Shown here piece after piece: positions 17,889-26,180 of a DNA stretch of 54,603 nt. Source of the DNA: Phycisphaerae bacterium (GTDB lineage: Bacteria > Planctomycetota > Phycisphaerae > UBA1845 > UTPLA1). Where the stretch lies: NCBI GenBank assembly GCA_023150615.1, contig JAKLKO010000025.1, forward strand, positions 1 to 54,603, given 5' to 3'. A program made the translations under genes and the position numbers. Under the pieces are notes generated by a model. That model searched no databases. It was not told the origin of the DNA and worked only from the letters and a program-made list of their open reading frames with translations. Positions within the stretch are counted from its first letter, which is position 1, and each line of letters starts with the position of its first letter.

Positions 17889-20078
17889 TCAGTTCAGGCC
17901 GGCGCGGATAATCAGGACAATCAGGAGCGCGCCGACCAGAAGGGCCAGCACGCCGATCACCGTCGCGAGACGTTCGAGCCAGCGCGGCGCGGGCGGGACC
18001 CGCAGTCGTTCCAGCTCGCCCGACTCCTTCAATCGTCGATACTGGGCCGGGCGCTCCTCGCGGAACTCCGCCTCGGTGATCCGCCCGGTGAAGATGACCT
18101 TGTCGACCGGGAACTTCTCGCGTCGCAGGTGCGCATTGAAGAAGTGAATGGAGAAGATGAAGCCTGCCGCGAGCAGCGCCTCGTATCCGTGCACGACCGT
18201 CGCGATGTTGAACCAGTATCCCGAAAGCACCGTGCAGAAAAACGTCGGGAACCACAGCAGCAAACCCGATCCGCCGATGATCCCCGTGCCGAACAGGTCC
18301 GCCCAGTAATCGAACTTCTCCCAGTAGGTCCAACGGTCGAACTCCGGCCGCGGCCCGCGACCGAAGAACCAACGCACCATCTGCTTGAACTGCCGCCAGT
18401 CGGTCGCCGTGGGCAGCATGCTCGCCGGACCGAAGACGTAGCGGAGGAACGACTGTCCACCGCGGCGCAGCCGCCAGAGGTGGATGAGATGCATCGCGAG
18501 ATACACCAACACGAGGACGGCGAAGCAGCGGTGCAGGGTGCCGGCCGTCTCGGGCCCGCCGACGACCCGCATCAGAGGAACGGCCCAGCGCGCATCGCTG
18601 AACTTGAGCGGCAGGCCCGTCAGCGTCAACCCGAAGAAACTGACGATGACCAGCGCGTGTGTCCAGCGATGCCAGGCCGAGAAGCGCCGGTAGACCGGCT
18701 GCCCTTCCGCCGCGTGCGGGGGGTCCGGATGCGCGCGGTGATCGAGCGTCCCGCGCACGAACCACGCGATCGAGTGCAGTCCCCAGAACGTGAACGTCAC
18801 GCCCATGACGACGAGGAAATAGAGCCAGATGTAGAACAGGACCGGGTCGCGGCGTCGATCGCGGTAGTCGGAGTGCGGCCGGTACTTCACGAAATTCTCG
18901 CGAGCCGTCCGCGACATGCGCTTGAGCTCAACGTGGCACCGCGCGCACGTGTCGGCGAGCTGATCGGGCGCGAGGGTCGACGTTGGATCGGTGACGCGCT
19001 TGATGTTGTGCGCCCCGTGGCAGTCGCTGCACCGCGCCGCCCGCAGGCTTCCCAGTGCGTTCACCTGGCCGTGATAGCTCGCGCGGTACGTGCGGTACAA
19101 GTCCGCGTGGCACGTACCGCACTCGTTCACGATGTCGCGGAGGAATTCCGGCGTGTCGGCCCGCGTGATTTCGTGCGCAGAGTGACAATCGCTGCACACC
19201 GGCACCGCCGCCGCGGGCTGTGTCGACGTGGATCCGCCGCCGTTGAGCGCGATCTGACCGTGGACGCTCTCGGCGAAAACCATCTCGATGCCGACGTGGC
19301 ACCGGCCGCAGGTCCGCGGGACGTTCGTGCGATGGATGGTCGACTCCGGATCGCGCGCCGGCCGAACATCGTGGTGCCCGTGGCAATCGGCGCACGTCGC
19401 GGCCACGACCAGACCCGCCCGCGCCACGGCCCGGCCGTGGACGCTGTCGAGATAGCCGCGGATGACCCTTTTCGCGTCGAGCCCGTCGGGCGTCTTGCCG
19501 TGATGCTGGACGTGGCAGCCGCCGCAGGTGTTGATCGCATGGAGCGGATTCGTTTTCGACTCCGGGTCGGACTTGGGGCGGATGTCGTGCGTCCCGTGGC
19601 AATCGGCACACGTTGGCGACGCCACACCCGCGCGGGTGGACGCCGTCGCGTGAATGCTGCGAATCACGTCGTCCGCCGCCCGAACGTGACAGGATGCGCA
19701 CTGCGCCGGCGGCAGGCGCGCCGGATGCGGCAGCCGCTCCGCGCCGGGGTGACAGGCGGCGCAATCGAGCGCGCGATGAACGTCGCGCATCCGCGCCGCG
19801 GAATCCACGAACAGCGATTGCAGGTTCGGCCGCTCGGGCTGCGACTCGCCCGGCGCCATCGCGATCATGCCGCGGCGGTCGGCTGTGGAGAGCTGCGCGA
19901 TGTGCGCCTGCCCGTGACAGTTCAGACATCGCTGATTGGCGTTCGGGTCGGCGGCGGGTTGGGTCGTCTGCGCGAGCGCGTCGCGGGCTGTCATCGACCA
20001 TGCGAGTAGCGCGACCGCCCGGATCGCCCGCCCGCGCCGGATTCGTGCGACGACCGCGTCGATCACACCGTCCTCCAT
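17889..20078 (-). CDS. Multihaem cytochrome c fused to cytochrome b (CbcL-like quinone oxidoreductase)
   Basis: 729 residues from ATG 20078 (GAGGGA ribosome site); a longer open frame to 20312 lacks signal features. A signal peptide ends DALA-QTTQ. The periplasmic part has eleven CXXCH: CLNCH, CAACH, CASCH, CADCH, CGGCH, CADCH, CGRCH, CSDCH, CGTCH, CSDCH and CARCH. From about residue 430 a polytopic membrane domain follows (LFYIWLYFLVVMGVTFTFWG; LVIVSFFGLTLTGLPL; VLVLVYLAMHLIHLW; IIGGSGLLLWFPTFFC; a C-terminal helix), with histidines in HRWTHALV, HLIHLW, VHGYE and IHFFNAH suited to b haems, as in Ni-Fe hydrogenase/formate dehydrogenase cytochrome b subunits. A c-haem/cytochrome b fusion is the layout of Geobacter CbcL, which serves low-potential extracellular acceptors. 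Confidence 0.88.
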   Translation of the reverse strand: MEDGVIDAVVARIRRGRAIRAVALLAWSMTARDALAQTTQPAADPNANQRCLNCHGQAHIAQLSTADRRGMIAMAPGESQPERPNLQSLFVDSAARMRDVHRALDCAACHPGAERLPHPARLPPAQCASCHVRAADDVIRSIHATASTRAGVASPTCADCHGTHDIRPKSDPESKTNPLHAINTCGGCHVQHHGKTPDGLDAKRVIRGYLDSVHGRAVARAGLVVAATCADCHGHHDVRPARDPESTIHRTNVPRTCGRCHVGIEMVFAESVHGQIALNGGGSTSTQPAAAVPVCSDCHSAHEITRADTPEFLRDIVNECGTCHADLYRTYRASYHGQVNALGSLRAARCSDCHGAHNIKRVTDPTSTLAPDQLADTCARCHVELKRMSRTARENFVKYRPHSDYRDRRRDPVLFYIWLYFLVVMGVTFTFWGLHSIAWFVRGTLDHRAHPDPPHAAEGQPVYRRFSAWHRWTHALVIVSFFGLTLTGLPLKFSDARWAVPLMRVVGGPETAGTLHRCFAVLVLVYLAMHLIHLWRLRRGGQSFLRYVFGPASMLPTATDWRQFKQMVRWFFGRGPRPEFDRWTYWEKFDYWADLFGTGIIGGSGLLLWFPTFFCTVLSGYWFNIATVVHGYEALLAAGFIFSIHFFNAHLRREKFPVDKVIFTGRITEAEFREERPAQYRRLKESGELERLRVPPAPRWLERLATVIGVLALLVGALLIVLIIRAGLN

Positions 20079-20259
20079 CGTCCCTCGCCGCACGTCGCGT
20101 CCCGGACGCTGCGCGCATCGGCGCCACCGGTGCCCATCGCGACGAGAATGCCGAGTATGCCGGAAAACGAGCGAAGCGACGAGGCCGCGGCGGTGACGAC
20201 CGCGCCTCGAATCTGAACACCGAGCCCCGCGGGACGATCCGTCGCGCCGCGTGCCGATC

Positions 20260-21942
20260 TCAACGTGCCAGCGCGGGCACGCGAGGCATGGTCCGGGCGC
20301 TCGAATCGGCACGCGCCGAGACCGCGCGATACCGCAGAATCGCCCCGAAAATCACCGCGCATTCCACACCGAGGTATGCGGCGATCCACCCGAGGCCTCC
20401 CGCGCCGAACCCGTAGCTGTGCAACCCCGTCCCGAGGACATAATTCACACCGTAGTACGTCATCAGCACGAGCTGGAAGCAGACGATGCTCGCCACCGCC
20501 ACGCCGAAATCCCGCAGCCAGCCCGTGAACCGTGCATGCAGCACTCCGAGATACCCGAAAAGCGTGATCAGCGACCACGTCTCCTTCGGATCCCATCCCC
20601 AGTATCGACCCCACGAGGCGTTCGCCCACACCGCGCCGAAGACGATGCCGGCCGTCAGGAAGATGACCGCGACGAGCATGATCCAGTAATTGAGCCGCAG
20701 CACCTCTTTTGCCTGCGCGACGCGCTGCGGCGCGAGCGTGTGCAGGCCGAGCTGCACGTGAGCGACGCCCATCGAGAGCGCCGCCGCGCCGTAGCCGAGC
20801 ATGATCGTCAGCACGTGGATCGTCAGCCACGCCGTGTTCCGCAGCACCGGCGGCAGCGTCCGGATGGACGCGTCGAGCGGCAGGACATCTGCGAGGATAA
20901 GTCCGGCCGCCGACAGCGCCGCAGCGACCGTCAGCGCCACGCGCTGCCGGAACACGAAGTAGAAGATGAGGGCAAAGAGGCCGATGCTGCCGGCGAACAT
21001 CACGAGCGACTCGTACATGTTCGACAGCGGCGCGCGGCCGGCGATCAACCAGCGCAGGACAAAGCCGTAGAGGAAAAAGCCGCAGCCGACGGCGGTCGCG
21101 ACGACGGTCAGCGCGTCCCATCGCGCGCGCCGCAGGTACATCCCCGCCAGCCCGAGCACCATCGCCAGCGCGGAGGCGATCCACGCCCAGCGGAACGGAT
21201 GCACGCGGTTGTAGTGAATCTCGCGCGCCAAGTGCGTCGGGCTCGGATACGCCGCTCCGCCGGCGGAACGCAGGAGTTGTCCGAGTTGCCGGCTCGCTGA
21301 GTCGAACGCGACGGCGTCACCGCGCACGAACGCCTGGCCCGTTTGCGTCCATGCCGCGTGCAGAGCGCCCGCGTCGGCGCGATGTTGAATCTCGTCCAAC
21401 CGGACGTACGCCCCGTTCGGATCGCCCGCAGGCGGGACTAAGGCCAGCCCGCCGCCAGAAAGGAAATGCTGGAGCGCGCCCATGCGGCCGGCCACGTCGT
21501 CGGCCTGGCGCTGAAGCGCATCCAGCGGCCGGTCTGCGTGCCGTGCCTCGTCGGCCGCGACGATCAGGCGCTGCAACGGCTCGAGCATGGACAACTCGCG
21601 CAGGGAGAAATGTCGGCGCTCGACCGGTAGGTTCAGCGCGATCTTCAGCGGTTCGTGTTCCACCTTGATGCACGGCACTTCCAGCCAGTCCCGTCGCGCG
21701 AACGTCCACGACAGCACGACCGTCATTGCGTCGTGGCCCTGCCAGTGCTCGCGGCCGCACACGTGACGAACCGCCTGCCGCGCCGCGGTGTCGAACGCCG
21801 CGGTACGGCCATCCGATTGCACGGCGATGGATGCCACGTGACGCAGGTCGAGTCCCTCCGGCAGCGGCGGGGCCGCGAACACCGACGCGGCAAGAGCACC
21901 CACACCCAGGAGCGGAATTATTCCGAGTCGCGCGCAAGTCAT
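20260..21942 (-). CDS. ccsA: Cytochrome c maturation protein CcsA (ResC), System II
   Basis: 560 residues from ATG 21942 (GGGAGAG site), overlapping the resB stop by ATGA. A signal sequence is followed by a soluble N-terminal region of about 250 residues, then the integral CcsA domain. This shows PLSNMYESLVMFAGSIG and the tryptophan-rich haem-handling signature WGRYWGWDPKETWSLITLFGY, with conserved histidines in HVLTIMLGY and HARFTGW. CcsA and ResB together export haem and attach it to CXXCH cysteines outside the cytoplasmic membrane. With roughly 93 haem sites encoded next door, a dedicated maturation pair makes sense. Confidence 0.93.
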   Translation of the reverse strand: MTCARLGIIPLLGVGALAASVFAAPPLPEGLDLRHVASIAVQSDGRTAAFDTAARQAVRHVCGREHWQGHDAMTVVLSWTFARRDWLEVPCIKVEHEPLKIALNLPVERRHFSLRELSMLEPLQRLIVAADEARHADRPLDALQRQADDVAGRMGALQHFLSGGGLALVPPAGDPNGAYVRLDEIQHRADAGALHAAWTQTGQAFVRGDAVAFDSASRQLGQLLRSAGGAAYPSPTHLAREIHYNRVHPFRWAWIASALAMVLGLAGMYLRRARWDALTVVATAVGCGFFLYGFVLRWLIAGRAPLSNMYESLVMFAGSIGLFALIFYFVFRQRVALTVAAALSAAGLILADVLPLDASIRTLPPVLRNTAWLTIHVLTIMLGYGAAALSMGVAHVQLGLHTLAPQRVAQAKEVLRLNYWIMLVAVIFLTAGIVFGAVWANASWGRYWGWDPKETWSLITLFGYLGVLHARFTGWLRDFGVAVASIVCFQLVLMTYYGVNYVLGTGLHSYGFGAGGLGWIAAYLGVECAVIFGAILRYRAVSARADSSARTMPRVPALAR

Positions 21943-23753
21943 GTTGCACTCTCCCGACGAGCCGGGCTGCCGCCCGGCCGGCCCAATCGCTTCGCGATGA
22001 TCATCCAGACCACGCCCGCCGTGACGAAAAGGAACCCGCCATAGACGGTCCACTTGCCCGGGTCGCGCGAGACCGTCAGGATCGATGCGGACAACGATCC
22101 GCGCTGCTCGAAGCCGCTCTGGAAGAACGTGTAGCCCCCGTATCGCAGCGGCTGGTTCATCTGAATCGTCCGCCGCAATGGCTCGGAACGCGCCGAATCT
22201 CGAACCGTGACGTGGCTTGCGAACATGGCGGCCTGATTCGTACCCGGGTAGGTCTCGCGCTCGAACTTCTCGAGCTGCACGGAGAACGGCAGGCGATACT
22301 CGCGGTTCCGCAGTGTCAGCCGGTACGACCGCCCGCCGACCTCGACGACTGCCGGCCGGTTCCAGCCAAGCCAATGCGTCGCCTGCGATCCGCCCGCGCG
22401 GAAGGTGACGTGAGTCGCTGGAGTCTCCGCGCCTTCCTCACCGCGGGCGATTTCCGACGGAGCGAAGACTTCGCGGGCCGCGGGCAGGTACGTTCTCACC
22501 GCGAGCGGCAGGGTCAGCGATTGGACGGCGATCGGCGCGTCCGTACGGACCGGGCCGCGAACCACGCGACCGTCGGTCGACCGGACCTCGTATTCCAGGC
22601 CGCCCGGTCGCGGTACGAATCGCACGAGCGGCGCGCGATCGATCGCGTCGGCCGCGTACGCATTCTGTACCTGCGGGTAGACCGCCGTTCGCGCGTGCAT
22701 CGACGCGAATTCCGGGAATTGCGCGAACGCGAGCCGCCGCTCGCTGCCCTGCGGTCCGACGATCTCGAACTCGATCGCCGGGTTGTTCGGCTGGTCCCCG
22801 CGGCTGGAGAGCGTCCGATTCGGCCCCACGACCGCGTCCGCGTGGTACGCGGTAATGCGCACCGACAGGCCGGACGCTCCCAGCGATACGGGTTTTCCGA
22901 TGGACGACGTCACATCGACGACCGTCGTCGAACCGCCGACCTGAAGCGTCAACGTCCCGCGACTCGACGCAATGCTCGTGCTCGCCGGCGGAAGGTCGGG
23001 CAACGGCGGCGAATCCGGGCCCGCAAGCTCGATCTGAACACTCCCCAACCGCAGGCTCGGCGAGCGCGGCGTCAACCACGACGACATCCGCGGATCCGCG
23101 CCATCGCCCGCGACGGCGACCTCCACGGCCGCCAGGCCCGTCGCGCTCGGTTCGAACGACCGCGTCCAGCGCGCATTGGGCAGGAACTCATCCACCACAA
23201 GCGACAGGTCGAGACCCGTCGCGCTCAGCGCACGGCCCAGACCCGCCCGTGGCCGGATGCCGCTCATCGGCAGATCGACCTCCGTCGCGGGGGCATTCTC
23301 GCCCAGTCGTTCGATCCCGATGACGAGGCGCGGGATCGAGATCGCGTCGGACATGCCGCGCTCCTCGAGGCGCAATTGCCCCTCGATACCGAACCGGCTC
23401 GTGAGCAGCGCGCCGGCGAGGACGACGAGGACGCCGATGTGCGTGATGAGGAATCCGAGCTTTCGCCACGAGATCGTCCACCGCACAAGCGTCGCGCAAA
23501 AGATGTTCCCCGCAAGTGCGAGCAGCAACCCGTTAAACCACCACGCGCGATAGAACAGGACCTGCGCCGCCACGCGCCCGTGTCGCGCTTCGTAGATGCT
23601 CGCAGCGGCCATGGAGACACCGATCAACACAAGGAGCGTCACGCCGGCCTTCAGTGATCCCAGCGTGCGAATGACCGACCACGGATCCGCCGTCCGGACG
23701 ACCGAACGATGCCGCGATTCTACGAACAAGGGGGTGGAAACGGCCTCGGCCAT
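21939..23753 (-). CDS. resB: Cytochrome c maturation protein ResB (CcsB), System II
   Basis: 604 residues. Membrane segments lie at about 34-52 (SLKAGVTLLVLIGVSMAAAS), 70-90 (RAWWFNGLLLALAGNIFCATL) and 97-117 (LGFLITHIGVLVVLAGALL), followed by a long periplasmic domain and a final helix (YGGFLFVTAGVVWMIIAKRLGRP). The THIGV histidine and the late PLRYGGYTFFQSGFEQ motif are typical of ResB. It is the first gene of the minus-strand cytochrome locus, preceded by an excellent sigma-54 promoter match and facing the two-component operon. Confidence 0.93.
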   Translation of the reverse strand: MAEAVSTPLFVESRHRSVVRTADPWSVIRTLGSLKAGVTLLVLIGVSMAAASIYEARHGRVAAQVLFYRAWWFNGLLLALAGNIFCATLVRWTISWRKLGFLITHIGVLVVLAGALLTSRFGIEGQLRLEERGMSDAISIPRLVIGIERLGENAPATEVDLPMSGIRPRAGLGRALSATGLDLSLVVDEFLPNARWTRSFEPSATGLAAVEVAVAGDGADPRMSSWLTPRSPSLRLGSVQIELAGPDSPPLPDLPPASTSIASSRGTLTLQVGGSTTVVDVTSSIGKPVSLGASGLSVRITAYHADAVVGPNRTLSSRGDQPNNPAIEFEIVGPQGSERRLAFAQFPEFASMHARTAVYPQVQNAYAADAIDRAPLVRFVPRPGGLEYEVRSTDGRVVRGPVRTDAPIAVQSLTLPLAVRTYLPAAREVFAPSEIARGEEGAETPATHVTFRAGGSQATHWLGWNRPAVVEVGGRSYRLTLRNREYRLPFSVQLEKFERETYPGTNQAAMFASHVTVRDSARSEPLRRTIQMNQPLRYGGYTFFQSGFEQRGSLSASILTVSRDPGKWTVYGGFLFVTAGVVWMIIAKRLGRPGGSPARRESAT

Positions 23754-24129
23754 GGCTCAGGCTCCCGTACCAGACGATGCCGCGATGAACGCACGAAACA
23801 TCGGCCCGAGCATTCCTGTTGCAACGCGCGTGCCGCCGTGCTGCGTGTCCGCGCCCGCGAGTGGAACACCGAAGCTTGATTATAAGATACTGTTCTTTAT
23901 TGATTTACATATCAAGATGAGACCCTCTGGAAGTCCGCGACCGACCCCTCATCTCCCGTCGCCGCCGCTCAATCTCATTCCTGAGAAAACTATTGAATCT
24001 GACAATCGGCGCCGGCCTCGTCGCGCCGGCGATTCCGCGCTCCAGAGCACTCTGCTTTCGGTTGCATCTACTGGCACCCGAATTGCTAACGCACACGCAT
24101 GGGAATCTCCGCGCCGTCGAGTCCGTAGC
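23754..24129. promoter_or_regulatory. Divergent control region between resB and the kinase operon
   Basis: 376 bases without a supported gene. On the minus side the sigma-54 match at 23820-23835 would drive resB. An AT-rich island (about 23876-23925) stands out from the GC-rich surroundings; it holds a possible plus-strand TTGATT/TATTGA pair and the inverted repeat TTGAT-N6-ATCAA (23900-23915). The stretch 23926-24129 would be the leader of the kinase operon and shows nothing else clear. Confidence 0.5.
23820..23835 (-). promoter_or_regulatory. Sigma-54 promoter match upstream of resB
   Basis: The minus strand reads CGGCACGCGCGTTGCA. Compared with the consensus TGGCACG-N4-TTGCW, only the first base differs, and the GG/GC spacing is exact. 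Transcription would start near 23809 and leave about 56 bases before ATG 23753. It is the best such match I found in the locus. Confidence 0.7.
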
Positions 24130-25173
24130 ATGCGCCGCCGATTGCTCGCCATCGCCGCGTTGATGCTCGCCATCGTCCTGGCCGTCACCTGGACGCTGCT
24201 CTACGAACTCCGCGCGAATCAAGCCGACCTGACGCGGCTCTGGAGCCGCACCGACACCGTCAATGACGCGATGCGACTCGCCGCAACGCAGTTGGGCACG
24301 ATCGAAGCCGTCTGGCCGAGAACGTCCGGAAGCACGACCGTCGTGCCCGATGCGCCGCGCCAGGCGATCGTGGGCCGCGCATCGCGCGAGATCGGCCGGC
24401 AGTTCGACCGGCTGACCGGGCTGGTCAGCGACGATCGCGTGCATCGTCAGGTCCTCGACCTGCGAATCATCCTGGCGGAGATTCATCAGCAGGCCGCGCC
24501 GGCGGAACCCCGGCCGGCGACGGCGGCGACATCGGTCGCGCGATTGCGGAAGGCGTTCGATCAGCTCTGGATGACGCTGTCGGAGCTGAACGGCGCGGAC
24601 GCGGCGCGCGTCGTGCTACGGCAGCAGCACCAGGCCGATCGCTTCCTCGTCGTCATCATCGCCGTCGTGCTCGTCGGCAGCGCCCTCGTCGGCTACCACA
24701 TCATCCGCGTTTCGGCCGTGCTTGATGACTTCGTCGCGGCCACTCAGCAGCTTCGCCGCGGCCAGTGGTCGCACCGCATCAGCACGCCGCCGGCGCGGGA
24801 ACTCCGCGTCCTGGCGGACAACTTCAACGAAATGGCCGAGGAGCTGGCGCGGGCCGAGCGCCGGCGGACCGAGGCCGCGCAGGAGATGATCGTCACGCTC
24901 CACCACGAGGTCGGCAACGCCACCGCCAGCATTTCCGCGCTGGTTCAGGTGCTCCGGCGGCACGAGCCGGAGCTCAGCCCCGCGGTGGTTTCGGCGCTGA
25001 CCAAGATCGACGATACTGTCCACCGACTGACCCGGACGGTGTCCCGGCTGCGTGATTTTCCGGCATTGCACGTCGCGGACTATCCGGGCGGCTATAAGAT
25101 GTTCGACGTCGGCGACGCGCGCGAGCCCGAACCCGCGCCCCGGTCGAGCGTCGTCGGACCTCGCCAGGAGTAG
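24130..25173 (+). CDS. Membrane histidine-kinase-like protein lacking the ATPase domain
   Basis: 347 residues from ATG 24130. A first membrane helix (residues about 5-23), a sensor region of about 165 residues, a second helix (FLVVIIAVVLVGSALVGYHII), a HAMP region (LDDFVAATQQLRRGQWSHRI...LADNFNEMAEELARAERRR) and a dimerisation/H-box-like helix with HHEVGNATASISALVQVLRRH are visible. The protein then ends: the N, G1, F and G2 boxes needed to bind ATP are missing. It lies nine bases before a complete kinase whose H-box (HEIGNPLASISSVVQLL) is very similar. It may sense a signal and pair with that kinase or be phosphorylated by it; this is inference. Confidence 0.8.
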   Translation: MRRRLLAIAALMLAIVLAVTWTLLYELRANQADLTRLWSRTDTVNDAMRLAATQLGTIEAVWPRTSGSTTVVPDAPRQAIVGRASREIGRQFDRLTGLVSDDRVHRQVLDLRIILAEIHQQAAPAEPRPATAATSVARLRKAFDQLWMTLSELNGADAARVVLRQQHQADRFLVVIIAVVLVGSALVGYHIIRVSAVLDDFVAATQQLRRGQWSHRISTPPARELRVLADNFNEMAEELARAERRRTEAAQEMIVTLHHEVGNATASISALVQVLRRHEPELSPAVVSALTKIDDTVHRLTRTVSRLRDFPALHVADYPGGYKMFDVGDAREPEPAPRSSVVGPRQE

Positions 25174-25181
25174 AGCGGCGC

Positions 25182-26180
25182 ATGCCGAGGAGCGCGAGAA
25201 GGTCCCCGCGCTGGGGCTGGTGGCACATTCCCGTCTTCGCGACCCTCGCGATCGCGGTCTTCTTTACCGCATGGGAGCTTGTCGAGTCGCAGTATTTCGG
25301 CGACGTCTCGTCCACCGCCCGTCGCTGGTTCTACATCGGCCGCGGCATTTTCGGCGCGCTGTGCATCGGCCTGGTCACCGGCCTTCTCGTTCGCCGGCAC
25401 GAACGGCGCATCGCGCAACTGCGCCAGGCCGTCGTTCAGAACGACAAGCTCGCCACCATCGGTCAGATTGCGGCGGGTCTCGCCCACGAAATCGGCAATC
25501 CGCTCGCCTCGATCAGCTCCGTGGTGCAGTTGCTTCAGCGGGCCGGCCTGCCCGAAACGGAAAGGACCCGGCTCCAGTTGATCCACGGCGAGATCGCGCG
25601 GATTCAGGCCATCGTCCGACAGCTCACCGACTGCGCGCGACCCAGCCCTGCCGATCCGACGCCCTGCGACCCCGCCCGTATCCTCGACGATGCGATCGAG
25701 CTGGCGCAGTTCGATCCGCGCGCCCGCGGTGTGCGGATCGACCGACGCTACCCCGCGCGGCTGCCGACCGTGCTCGCGGTGCGCGATCATCTCATTCAGG
25801 TCTTCCTGAATATCATCTACAACGCGATGGACGCCATGCCCCACGGCGGGGCGCTGACGGTCGTCGGCGCGGTCCGCGATGCGAACGTCGTCATCGATTT
25901 TCAGGACACCGGCGTCGGCATCCCGCGCGATCAGCTCGACCGCGTCTTCACGCCGTTTTTCTCAACAAAGGAGCGCGGACGTGGCACGGGACTCGGCCTG
26001 GCCGTCACGCGCCACCTCGTTGTCCAGCACAACGGTCGCATCACGCTGGAAAGCACGCAGGGACGCGGGACACGCGTCAGCGTCGAGCTGCCGACGATCC
26101 GCGCCGACAGCGCCGAGGCCGTCCGACACCACCCCGATCGCGAACCCGCGGTCGTGCGAGGAGCCGGCAGCGATGTCTGA
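25182..26180 (+). CDS. Sensor histidine kinase (NtrB/AtoS type)
   Basis: 332 residues. Two membrane helices (about 17-35 and 51-68) bracket a very short outside loop, so sensing may be intramembrane or delegated to the partner at 24130. The catalytic core is complete: H-box GLAHEIGNPLASIS (His about 104), N-box NIIYNAMDAMP, G1 DTGVGIP, F-box FTPFFSTKE and G2 GTGLGLAVTRH. It overlaps the response regulator start by eight bases, so the two form a cognate pair. The likely target is the sigma-54-controlled cytochrome genes on the opposite strand. Confidence 0.9.
   Translation: MPRSARRSPRWGWWHIPVFATLAIAVFFTAWELVESQYFGDVSSTARRWFYIGRGIFGALCIGLVTGLLVRRHERRIAQLRQAVVQNDKLATIGQIAAGLAHEIGNPLASISSVVQLLQRAGLPETERTRLQLIHGEIARIQAIVRQLTDCARPSPADPTPCDPARILDDAIELAQFDPRARGVRIDRRYPARLPTVLAVRDHLIQVFLNIIYNAMDAMPHGGALTVVGAVRDANVVIDFQDTGVGIPRDQLDRVFTPFFSTKERGRGTGLGLAVTRHLVVQHNGRITLESTQGRGTRVSVELPTIRADSAEAVRHHPDREPAVVRGAGSDV

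Noticed and set aside
1811..20078. Hydroxylamine oxidoreductase or NrfA nitrite reductase among the cytochromes
   Set aside because: No CXXCK catalytic site and no HAO-type architecture was seen; motif layouts fit electron-transfer cytochromes better.
759..23753. Long plus-strand open frames antisense to the cytochrome genes
   Set aside because: They are Arg-rich translations of GC-rich complementary strands, with no domains, signals or ribosome sites.
23900..23915. FNR-like box TTGAT-N6-ATCAA upstream of the kinase operon
   Set aside because: The FNR consensus needs four bases between the half sites; here there are six, so it is noted only as an inverted repeat.
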